DNA of 51,708 nt from Ruminococcus sp. (lineage in GTDB: Bacteria; Bacillota; Clostridia; Oscillospirales; Ruminococcaceae), in assembly GCF_016287535.1 (NCBI RefSeq), contig NZ_JAEFAJ010000021.1:1-51708 (forward strand), written 5' to 3'. The notes beneath the pieces were generated by a model. It did not search any database. It was not told the origin of the DNA and saw only the letters and a list, made by a program, of their open reading frames with translations. The translations under genes and the position numbers were made by a program. Of this stretch, positions 17,041-24,363 are shown in pieces. Each line of letters opens with the position of its first letter. The first letter of the stretch is position 1.

Positions 17041-17895
17041 ATGACAATTAAAAAACGTACAAGAATACTTGAAATAATCGCAGCTTTATTGATGATAAGA
17101 CCTACTTTTTCGACATTATCAATTCTTTTCTCTTATCATGATATAGAAGCAATAAGTAATAATCTGAAGTATTATTTCCCTTCGTTATTTGCTACAATTG
17201 CTCTTGTGATCGTCATAATAACACGGAAATACGACCGAATATGGTCAAAGCTTCTCGTACTTACATCACTTGCAGCATATTTCTATTCAGACAAAAATAT
17301 TAATTATCTGAAAGGTTTCGGCGATAGTGTCAGAGCATTCAGCCATGATACAGTACTTCTTTTAGAATACTTATTCCATGTATTACTGTTTATTGTCGGT
17401 ATTACAGCAGGTATCATCCTTGTTCTTACGATGTTCGGAAAAATAAAATGGAAAAAACGAACTTCTCTTATCATCTATACTTATATAATGATAGGTATCA
17501 TGACTTTGGGCGCATTGAATTACGGTTTCAGTAACGTTTATTACATTGAACTTGTGCTTATGCCATGTCTTATCTACGAATTGCAGGAAAAGCGTGACAT
17601 CAAAGCTATTGCAGGCTGGGCAGGAGTTCTTGTCACCGCACTATCCGATACAGTCTTTGATTATCTTACAGAAAAAGCTAAAAATGATTTAGACGAAGGG
17701 TTTCTCGATTATCTGAACTATTCTACAAAATATGAGAGATTAAGAAGCCTTGTATTTATAGTTGGAATTATTCTTATTCCACTTATCATGTTTGAACGCA
17801 AGGAAAAGCTCGAAAGAATTGTCATTCCTGTAGATGATGACGACGAGGAAGAAAACGAAGTTAAGGATATAGAAAATGACAACGATAACGACTGA
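17041..17895 (+). CDS. Multi-pass membrane protein of unknown function
   Basis: I do not recognise this 284-residue protein. It has about six or seven hydrophobic segments (for example FPSLFATIALVIVII near residue 48, LLFIVGITAGIILVLTMF near 115 and SLVFIVGIILIPLIMF near 238). The cytoplasmic tail is very acidic, with a DDDDEEEN run and alternating Asn and Asp at the end. It begins two bases after pyk and its end overlaps the GNAT gene by 20 bases. Its DNA is clearly more AT-rich than either neighbour, which suggests a later insertion into the operon. Confidence 0.75.
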   Translation: MTIKKRTRILEIIAALLMIRPTFSTLSILFSYHDIEAISNNLKYYFPSLFATIALVIVIITRKYDRIWSKLLVLTSLAAYFYSDKNINYLKGFGDSVRAFSHDTVLLLEYLFHVLLFIVGITAGIILVLTMFGKIKWKKRTSLIIYTYIMIGIMTLGALNYGFSNVYYIELVLMPCLIYELQEKRDIKAIAGWAGVLVTALSDTVFDYLTEKAKNDLDEGFLDYLNYSTKYERLRSLVFIVGIILIPLIMFERKEKLERIVIPVDDDDEEENEVKDIENDNDND

Positions 17896-18376
17896 ACGCC
17901 TTATCCTCCGTCCCCTGACTCTTGACGATGCGGAAGCTGCCTTTGAGTGGACTGGCGACGAAAGAGTCGCAAAATACATGATATACTCCACCCACGAAAA
18001 CGTGGAGACTACCAAAGAATGGCTGCGAACTGTAAAATCTACGGATACGCAGTTCGAGTTCGGCTTTGTGCGAAAGAGCGACGGTAAGCTTATAGGCTCA
18101 GGCGGTATAAGACTTCTGGAGGACGGCTTCTGGGAGTTCGGCTACAATCTCCGCTATGACTGCTGGGGCATGGGCTACGCAACAGAAGCTTCAAAGGCAA
18201 TGATAGAGCTTGTACGGAGCAGGTACGGTGATGTGAAGCTCAGAGCTGAATGTGCCGCTGAGAATACAGCCTCCGCACACGTAATAGAAAAGTGCGGACT
18301 TGTGTTCAAAGGCTATGGCGAATATTCGAGCTACGATGGAAAGAAAACCTTTAAAGCAAAGATATTTGAGCTTTAA
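17876..18376 (+). CDS. GNAT N-acetyltransferase (RimJ/RimL type)
   Basis: This 166-residue enzyme should transfer acetyl from acetyl-CoA to an amine, perhaps a protein N terminus or a small molecule. The N terminus TTERLILRPLTLDDAEAAFE is typical of the RimJ/RimL group. The acetyl-CoA loop reads RYDCWGMGYATEASKAMIE, and the later AENTASAHVIEKCGLVFKG is the usual C-terminal motif. The start codon lies inside the preceding gene, with AAGGA as ribosome site. The substrate cannot be read from the sequence. Confidence 0.88.
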   Translation: MTTITTERLILRPLTLDDAEAAFEWTGDERVAKYMIYSTHENVETTKEWLRTVKSTDTQFEFGFVRKSDGKLIGSGGIRLLEDGFWEFGYNLRYDCWGMGYATEASKAMIELVRSRYGDVKLRAECAAENTASAHVIEKCGLVFKGYGEYSSYDGKKTFKAKIFEL

Positions 18377-18417
18377 AGCTAAGCACTATGCACTAATCAC
18401 TAATAACTAATCACTTA
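18377..18417. repeat. Short degenerate CACTAA/ACTAAT repeat
   Basis: The gap between two genes consists of repeated CACTAA, TAATCAC and ACTAATCAC units. It has no coding potential and no clear hairpin. Such tracts occur as small intergenic repeats in some Firmicutes; the role is unknown. Confidence 0.4.
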
Positions 18418-18437
18418 CAGGAAAGCAGGTTTTTTTA

Positions 18438-18740
18438 ATGATAAAGCATATAGTTATGTTCAAGCTTAAAGAAGCTGACGGCAGGAGCGAGTACGAAAAC
18501 GCTCTTGAAGCTCAGAAGCGCTTCGACAATGTTATCGCAAACGTGAAGGAGCTCAGAAAGGGCGAGGTAGTCATCAACTCAAAGGACGCTCCAGAGAGTA
18601 ACTACACTATCTCTCTTCTCTGCGACTTCGACACTATCGACGACCTCAACGCATATCAGGTACACCCTGCGCATATCGAGTTCGGCAAATTTATCGGTAC
18701 GGTAAAGACAGACAGAGCTTGTATCGACTACGAATACTGA
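18438..18740 (+). CDS. Dabb-domain (stress-responsive alpha/beta barrel) protein
   Basis: This 100-residue protein is a single Dabb domain, a ferredoxin-like dimeric alpha/beta barrel. The N-terminal strand IKHIVMFKLKE and the later YQVHPAHIEFGKFI are the family's usual features. Dabb proteins have been linked to stress responses and small-molecule chemistry, but no activity can be assigned here. A ribosome site AGGAAAGCAGG precedes the ATG, and a short-chain dehydrogenase follows after 66 bases. Confidence 0.85.
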   Translation: MIKHIVMFKLKEADGRSEYENALEAQKRFDNVIANVKELRKGEVVINSKDAPESNYTISLLCDFDTIDDLNAYQVHPAHIEFGKFIGTVKTDRACIDYEY

Positions 18741-18745
18741 TGTTC

Positions 18746-18771
18746 ATTCTCCCGTCACACGGCGGGAGAAT
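18746..18771. repeat. Hairpin between Dabb gene and dehydrogenase gene
   Basis: The stem ATTCTCCCG pairs with CGGGAGAAT around a short loop. No T-run follows, so it is more likely a processing or stability hairpin than a terminator. Confidence 0.45.
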
Positions 18772-18806
18772 CGCATATATAAATATCCCACAGGGAGGAA
18801 GAAAAC

Positions 18807-19550
18807 ATGGTAAATGTAAAAGGGAAATGGGCGCTCATTACGGGCGCGAGCCGTGGTATCGGTTATCTTTCGGCGATATTCATGGCCAAGCAGGGCTGCA
18901 ACCTTATTCTCCACAGCAGAACTGAGGAGCACTGCAAAAAGGTACTCAGCGAGGTAAAGGCGCTGGGCGTTGACGCTTACATCGTGACAGCAGAGCTTTC
19001 GGACATGGAACAGGTAGACAGAATGTGCCGCACTATTGACGAAAAGGGCACAAAGCCTGACATAATACTCAACAACGCAGGTCTGCAGATAGCTTACCGC
19101 ACTGACTATCTCGCAACTCCTGCATCGGACTATGACATAAGCTTTAAGATAAACACTACAGCTCCGATGATGATATGCTATCATTTTCTTCCTCAGATGA
19201 AGGAGAGGGGCTTCGGAAGGATAGTAAACACCACAAGCGGCATCGACCTCGAACCCGAACAGGCAGGCTATTCCGCAGCAAAGGCTGCTCTCAACAAGGT
19301 TACCCGTGACCTCGGCAAGAACTATGAAGGAACAGACGTTACTCTCAGTCTTACCGACCCCGGTTGGTGCAGGACAGACCTAGGCGGACCCAATGCTCCC
19401 AACTCTCCCGAAAGCGCACTTCCGGGCGTGCTTGTGGGAGCCTTTATCGACGACAAGAAATGCGGACGTATCTTCTCCGCACAGGAGTTTACGGGCATGA
19501 CACTTGAAGAAGCTGTTGCCAAGGCTGAAAAGCAGGCAGGAGTGTATTAA
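18807..19550 (+). CDS. Short-chain dehydrogenase/reductase (SDR)
   Basis: This 247-residue classical SDR has a Rossmann fold that binds NAD(P)H. The glycine motif is TGASRGIG near residue 12, the NNAG motif lies near 89, the catalytic serine is in NTTSG and the catalytic YxxxK is YSAAK. It resembles 3-oxoacyl-ACP-reductase-like SDRs in layout. The gene stands outside a fatty-acid cluster, so the substrate is unknown. A strong site (AGGGAGGAAG) precedes the ATG. Confidence 0.9.
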   Translation: MVNVKGKWALITGASRGIGYLSAIFMAKQGCNLILHSRTEEHCKKVLSEVKALGVDAYIVTAELSDMEQVDRMCRTIDEKGTKPDIILNNAGLQIAYRTDYLATPASDYDISFKINTTAPMMICYHFLPQMKERGFGRIVNTTSGIDLEPEQAGYSAAKAALNKVTRDLGKNYEGTDVTLSLTDPGWCRTDLGGPNAPNSPESALPGVLVGAFIDDKKCGRIFSAQEFTGMTLEEAVAKAEKQAGVY

Positions 19551-19627
19551 TATGGCTTATGGGGCTGCGTTCCGCCGCCCGCTTACTTTATTTATTTCAA
19601 TATGTATTGTTTTAGGGGGATATTGAA

Positions 19628-20887
19628 ATGACAAATGCTGAAAAGATAAAAAAGATACAAGCTCTTATTGATTATAAGACACCAAGATTAGAGCATTATT
19701 ATAAACTTTTTGAAGCAATGGGCGACATTGAATATTATTACACAGAATATGTAGAATCAAATGTTGATAAAGAGATAAAAAGACTTCCAAATGCTGATTA
19801 TCATATGTGTTGTTGCCTTTTAACACTTATTTTTAGAGAAGATTACTTTATGAATGGTAGTTTTAAAGAAAGATATGATTCTGGTATTGTCACATCTGTA
19901 TTAAAACGAATGTTGCTTTTACTTAAAAATGAAGATACTTGTTCAAAGGGGGATAAAACAATGAAAATCGGTAAATTGCAGGAAGTTAATATTCGAGAGC
20001 TATGGAAGCATGAGCAGTATGATTTTTCCGCTTGGCTTGCTAAAGATGAAAACATCGAATTGCTGAATGAGAAGATTGGCTTGACTTTAGTTGATATAAA
20101 CACAGAAGCCTATGTGGGCGCATACAGGTGCGATATCGTGGCTGTTGATGAAACCACAGGCACTAAGGTTATTATCGAAAATCAGCTTGAAAATTCCAAT
20201 CACGACCACCTCGGCAAGATAATAACTTATGCGTCAGGTTTAGATGCAAAAGTAATTGTATGGATAGTCAAGGAAGCAAGAGACGAGCACAGAAGCGCTA
20301 TCGAGTGGCTTAATAATAACACGTCCAAAGACATAAACTTCTTCCTTATCGAACTCCATGCGTATAAGATCGGTAATTCAGATCCTGCGCCAATGTTTGA
20401 TGTTGTTGAGCAACCAAATGACTTCATTAAAGAATCAAAGATAAATAAATCATCTGAAACAATGAATAAAAGTCAGTCTGAAAGACTTGAATTCTGGACA
20501 CAGTTCAACGATCATGTGATTGCACGAGGAAAGCCATTTGCAATCCATAAAGCAAGTTCTATAAGTTGGTACAATATAGCTGTCGGAACAAGCCAGGCGT
20601 GTATTAGTGTTTCTCTTGTGAATAAGGATTCTTACATTGGTGTTGAATTATATATTGCTTCTAACAAAGAATTATTTGACAAACTATACGCAGAACATGA
20701 AAAAATTGAAATGGAACTTGACTTTGAAGTCGATTGGCAGAGATTAGACAATGCAAAAGCAAGCAGGATACTGTATAAAATCGACGGTTTGAATTTTGAT
20801 GACCATAGTAACTACGATAGGCTTATTGAAGAAGCTATTGATAAGGCTATTGCTATGCGCGAAGTATTTAAAAACAGGCTGAAATAA
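19628..20887 (+). CDS. DUF4268-type protein with nuclease-like domain and N-terminal extension
   Basis: This 419-residue protein seems to be two proteins in one frame. Residues 1-110 form a helical domain whose ADYHMCCCLLTLIFREDYF to GIVTSVLKRM stretch resembles DUF6508. From Met-112 (ATG at 19961) it looks like a complete DUF4268 protein. A PD-(D/E)XK-like core (YRCDIVAVDETTGTKVIIENQ) is followed by a C-terminal DUF4268 domain (RLEFWTQFNDHVIARGKPF onward). A good ribosome site, AAGGGGG, lies eight bases before 19961, so the second part may also be made on its own. Proteins of this kind occur near defence and restriction systems. The AT-rich composition differs from folC downstream and suggests transfer. 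Confidence 0.72.
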   Translation: MTNAEKIKKIQALIDYKTPRLEHYYKLFEAMGDIEYYYTEYVESNVDKEIKRLPNADYHMCCCLLTLIFREDYFMNGSFKERYDSGIVTSVLKRMLLLLKNEDTCSKGDKTMKIGKLQEVNIRELWKHEQYDFSAWLAKDENIELLNEKIGLTLVDINTEAYVGAYRCDIVAVDETTGTKVIIENQLENSNHDHLGKIITYASGLDAKVIVWIVKEARDEHRSAIEWLNNNTSKDINFFLIELHAYKIGNSDPAPMFDVVEQPNDFIKESKINKSSETMNKSQSERLEFWTQFNDHVIARGKPFAIHKASSISWYNIAVGTSQACISVSLVNKDSYIGVELYIASNKELFDKLYAEHEKIEMELDFEVDWQRLDNAKASRILYKIDGLNFDDHSNYDRLIEEAIDKAIAMREVFKNRLK

Positions 20888-20897
20888 AGGAGAAACC

Positions 20898-22154
20898 ATG
20901 AACATAGAAGAATGTATGAGCTTCATAAATTCCTATACCAAATCGGGAGGCAGGATAACCGACCTCTCCCGTGCAAGGGAGCTTATGAAGCGTGTGGGCG
21001 ATCCGCAGGAGCGGCTGAGATTTGTCCATATCGCAGGCACCAACGGCAAGGGCTCAACTCTTGAATATATTGCGAACGCCTTGCAGTTCTCCGGCTATAA
21101 GACGGGCAAGTTCACCTCCCCCTTCGTTCTGCGCTACACCGACAGGATACGCATAAACGATGACGAGATAGACGAAAAGTCCCTCTGCGAGCTTGCGGAG
21201 TTCGTAAAGGAAAGAGTTGACGACAGGGCTTATTCCCAGTTCGAGATAACAATGGCTATTGCCATGCTGTGGTACGAGCGCGAAAAATGCGATATCGTCG
21301 TGCTTGAAACGGGTATCGGAGGACTTCTTGACTCCACAAACGTGATACCTCCGCCCCTTGTATCGGTGATAACGTCCATATCCCTCGATCATACAGCACT
21401 TCTCGGCGAGACCGTTGAGGAGATAGCCTCCCACAAGGCAGGTATAATCAAAGGCGGCTCGGCTGTGATACTCTCCGAGGACAATCCGGAAAGCGTCAGG
21501 GAACTCGTCAGAAAGACCGCAGAGGAAGCAGACGCGGAGTTCATACCATGTGAACCATGCAGACCCTCTCCCGACGGCGGACTTTACTCCCCTTTCATAT
21601 ACAGGGGCATAACCCTCACTCCGGCAATGCCCGGCATACATCAGAAATACAATGCGCAAACAGCCATAACCGCCTGTATCTATCTCCGCGGCAAGGGCTT
21701 TTCAGTCAGCGACAGCGCCGTGATACGTTCCATTGAGACTACTCAGGTACGGGCAAGAGTGCAGTACATCGACGGGGAGCCGCCTGTTATAGTGGACGGC
21801 GGTCACAATCCTGCCGGCGTGGGAATGCTGTCCCTCATGCTGATGTATCTCAGTACACGCAGGAAGAAGATATATACCGTCATGGGCATGGTGGACTCCA
21901 AGGACTACATCGGCTGCATAAAGACCATATCCGAGCTTTCGGACAGGCTCTTTGCAGTGGACGGCTTTGCGGCAAACGCCGTTCCTGCCGGGACTATCGC
22001 GGATATCGCAAGCTTCCGTACAGAAGCCGAGACCGGTACTCTTGCGGAATGTGTGGAGAAAGCGAAGGCTCTCGCCCTTGAAAACAATGGCGTGGCTGTG
22101 ATATGCGGTTCACTTTATCTTGCCAGCGAGTACCTCAATATGTACGGCACATGA
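20898..22154 (+). CDS. folC: Folylpolyglutamate synthase / dihydrofolate synthase
   Basis: This 418-residue Mur-ligase-family enzyme adds glutamate to (dihydro)folate using ATP. The P-loop HIAGTNGKGST lies near residue 44, the second signature is TSISLDHTALLGETVEEIA with SHKAGIIK, and the C-terminal part has VDGGHNPAG. The length is normal for FolC. A ribosome site (AAAGGAG) precedes the ATG. It is followed by a strong bidirectional terminator. No other folate gene is nearby. Confidence 0.95.
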   Translation: MNIEECMSFINSYTKSGGRITDLSRARELMKRVGDPQERLRFVHIAGTNGKGSTLEYIANALQFSGYKTGKFTSPFVLRYTDRIRINDDEIDEKSLCELAEFVKERVDDRAYSQFEITMAIAMLWYEREKCDIVVLETGIGGLLDSTNVIPPPLVSVITSISLDHTALLGETVEEIASHKAGIIKGGSAVILSEDNPESVRELVRKTAEEADAEFIPCEPCRPSPDGGLYSPFIYRGITLTPAMPGIHQKYNAQTAITACIYLRGKGFSVSDSAVIRSIETTQVRARVQYIDGEPPVIVDGGHNPAGVGMLSLMLMYLSTRRKKIYTVMGMVDSKDYIGCIKTISELSDRLFAVDGFAANAVPAGTIADIASFRTEAETGTLAECVEKAKALALENNGVAVICGSLYLASEYLNMYGT

Positions 22155-22173
22155 TTTATTATCAGATAAGAAA

Positions 22174-22208
22174 ATCCCGCAGGCTTTCATTATGAAAGCC
22201 TGCGGGAT
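22174..22208. terminator. Bidirectional terminator between folC and the CDF gene
   Basis: A 16-bp perfect stem with a TTA loop (arms ATCCCGCAGGCTTTCA and complement). ATTTTATTT follows on the plus strand and TTTTCTTAT on the minus strand. It separates two convergent genes. Confidence 0.88.
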
Positions 22209-22227
22209 CATTTTATTTCAGTATGCG

Positions 22228-23334
22228 TCAGTCGCTGATATCGGTATCAAGAGTTATGCTGACATTATAATCAGGATAGGCTTCCTGAGTCTCCGTGAGG
22301 ATATGGTCATACAGCTCCCCGCTGTCGGGAGCCGCAAAGTCTATGATGATATCGAAATGTATTGTCATTTTCTGCTCGTCGAGGTAGAAGCCGTGTATCT
22401 GCAGCACATATTCGTGCGACATAACATTCCTGCGTATATCCTCATACATCTGTGAAGCCCTGTCGTTCTGCGTATTCACAGCATAAACACTTATACCTGC
22501 AAGTATCGCCCTGTGCTCCGCAAGCACCTTCTCCGTTATCCTGTGCTCCAGCTTGTCGAGCTCTGCGACGCTCATGGTATCCGGTATCTCTATATGCACC
22601 GAGCCGATAAGCAGATCGGGACCATAGCTGTGGAGTATCAGGTCGTATGCTCCCTGCACCTCCGGGAATGAAGTCACGGTATCCTTTATCTCCTTTGAAA
22701 GATCACTGCTTATGCGCTTTCCGATTATGCTCGAAAGGCTCTCACCCAGTATCTCAAGTCCGGATTTGATAATGACAAGCGATATCACCGCGCCGAGCCA
22801 CGCCTCGGTTCGTATGTGGAACACAAGGTATATAACCGCCGCAAGAAGAGTAGCCGCCGAGATGACAGAATCCAGAAGTGCGTCCTTTCCCGAAGCGATA
22901 AGTGAATCGGAATTGACCGCCTCTCCCTTTTTCATTACATATAGTCCGAGAAATATCTTTACAATTACTGCTGCTGCAACTATTACTATAGCGACCGCAG
23001 AATAATCAGGCACAGGCGGAGATATTATCTTCTTTATGGACTCAACAAACGAAGTAACGCCGGCATAGAGAACTATCACCGCGATAAGCGAGGTGCTCAG
23101 GTTCTCCACACGTCCGTAGCCGTAGGGATGCTTCTTGTCGGGACGCTTTTTAGCCAGCTTTGTACCTGTTATCGTTATCACTGACGACATTACATCGCTG
23201 AGGTTGTTCACAGCGTCAAGAACTATAGCGATCGAGGAACTGAGTACACCCACCACAGCCTTGAATGACGCAAGGAAAATATTGGCAAGTATACCTATTA
23301 TACTTGTTCTGACAATGACTTTATCTCTGTTCAT
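22228..23334 (-). CDS. Cation diffusion facilitator, probably manganese efflux
   Basis: This 368-residue inner-membrane antiporter exports divalent metal. It has the CDF fold with six hydrophobic segments and a C-terminal ferredoxin-like cytoplasmic domain. The metal site in helix 2 reads NxxxD (VNNLSD, about residues 43-48) and in helix 5 DxxxD (DALLD). That Asn-Asp-Asp-Asp quartet is the one known for manganese exporters such as MntE, whereas zinc exporters have His/Asp. HPYGYGRVE is the standard motif after helix 2. It is the last gene of a minus-strand run with the SIMPL gene 15 bases upstream. Confidence 0.85.
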   Translation of the reverse strand: MNRDKVIVRTSIIGILANIFLASFKAVVGVLSSSIAIVLDAVNNLSDVMSSVITITGTKLAKKRPDKKHPYGYGRVENLSTSLIAVIVLYAGVTSFVESIKKIISPPVPDYSAVAIVIVAAAVIVKIFLGLYVMKKGEAVNSDSLIASGKDALLDSVISAATLLAAVIYLVFHIRTEAWLGAVISLVIIKSGLEILGESLSSIIGKRISSDLSKEIKDTVTSFPEVQGAYDLILHSYGPDLLIGSVHIEIPDTMSVAELDKLEHRITEKVLAEHRAILAGISVYAVNTQNDRASQMYEDIRRNVMSHEYVLQIHGFYLDEQKMTIHFDIIIDFAAPDSGELYDHILTETQEAYPDYNVSITLDTDISD

Positions 23335-23349
23335 ATCCCATATACCTTC

Positions 23350-23997
23350 TCAGAAAGTCTCCCACTCGAATTCCGCGCAGTCAGTGAGCTTTATATCGTC
23401 CGGAGTTATGCTCACAGCTTTTGCCTCTGCCCGCAGGCAGTTCATATCCATGCTGAAACGCGCCTGCGATACGAAATTCATATCTGAACGGTCATAGCTT
23501 ATTTTCAGAAGCTTTCCCAGCCTTACTCCGGAAGCCTTGCAGAGCAGCTCCGCTTTTCTTTTTGCGTTTGAAGCCGAAAGGCGTATAAGCTCCTCACAGG
23601 CAGGCTCCTCGTCCTTTACCGTGAAGCATACATTCAGCTGCGGAGCGGCGCCCGAAGCTGAGACAGCCCTCAGTATACCGGCAAGGCGCTCGGTGTCAAG
23701 GTCAAACTCCACTTTCACGGAATGAAAACAGCAGTAGCCCTTGAATACATTATGGTAGATATTGTTCTCATCAGGCTGAGACTCATATTCCGTCCTGACA
23801 TTGAAGTCCGAGGTCTTCAGCGCGTCCCTCTCAAATCCGAAACCGCCCAGTATATCCCTGAGCTCTTCAATATCTTTGCCCGCTTTTTCCATTGCCTCTC
23901 CACAGTCCCTGCTGCGGGACTCCATTTCAAGCACAAGACGTATAAGATCAGGCTTTACGGAAACGCTTCCCGTTCCCCTTACAATAACAGAAGCCAT
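23350..23997 (-). CDS. SIMPL-domain (DUF541) protein
   Basis: This 215-residue protein begins ASVIVRGTGSVSVKPDLIRL, the hallmark opening of the SIMPL/DUF541 family. It continues with the helix and strand pattern ending GFERDALKTSDFNVRTEYE and a C-terminal VSITPDDIKLTDCAEFEWE. Homologues are often secreted or periplasmic and tied to oxidative stress, but this one has no signal peptide. The ribosome site is AAAGGAG. It sits between a zinc-ribbon gene and the CDF gene on the same strand. Confidence 0.85.
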   Translation of the reverse strand: MASVIVRGTGSVSVKPDLIRLVLEMESRSRDCGEAMEKAGKDIEELRDILGGFGFERDALKTSDFNVRTEYESQPDENNIYHNVFKGYCCFHSVKVEFDLDTERLAGILRAVSASGAAPQLNVCFTVKDEEPACEELIRLSASNAKRKAELLCKASGVRLGKLLKISYDRSDMNFVSQARFSMDMNCLRAEAKAVSITPDDIKLTDCAEFEWETF

Positions 23998-24015
23998 AGT
24001 ACGATCACTCCTTTA

Positions 24016-24363
24016 TCAATAATCTCCGCTTTTTACTTCAATCTCGTCCTCTGTGGTCTCAATATCTCCTGTGAGACCGCACCAGCCGCAGGTTATACGC
24101 TCTTCATTATTCCAGCAGCTCAGCTTGCCGCAGCGGCTGCACTGCACGAACCTTACCGACTTGCAGTAGGGACAGCCGTTGTATTCGTCTGCCGGATAAA
24201 GGTTGCCTTTTATCTCGTTCCTGTCGAAGCCCTCGCGGGAAGCCCGTTTCGGATCAACAGGAAAAGCCCACGTCCTGAACCAGTCCCCTTTCCACTCTTC
24301 AACTCTTACACCGTAGATACGGTTTGCTTCGGGACATTTCATAAGTATAACTTCAGCTTTCAT
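24016..24363 (-). CDS. Small zinc-ribbon protein (TerY-C-like)
   Basis: This 115-residue protein starts at 24363 (MKAEVILMKCPEANRIYGVR); the longer upstream frame lies inside the regulator gene. The C-terminal half has two CxxC pairs (CPYC, CSRC) followed by LSCWNN and CGWC, spaced as in double zinc ribbons. This resembles the metal-binding domain at the C terminus of TerY-type proteins. An early stretch (RVEEWKGDWFRTWAFPV) is likely beta-rich. The gene overlaps the end of the upstream regulator by 11 bases and is probably translated from the same message. The function is unknown. Confidence 0.75.
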   Translation of the reverse strand: MKAEVILMKCPEANRIYGVRVEEWKGDWFRTWAFPVDPKRASREGFDRNEIKGNLYPADEYNGCPYCKSVRFVQCSRCGKLSCWNNEERITCGWCGLTGDIETTEDEIEVKSGDY

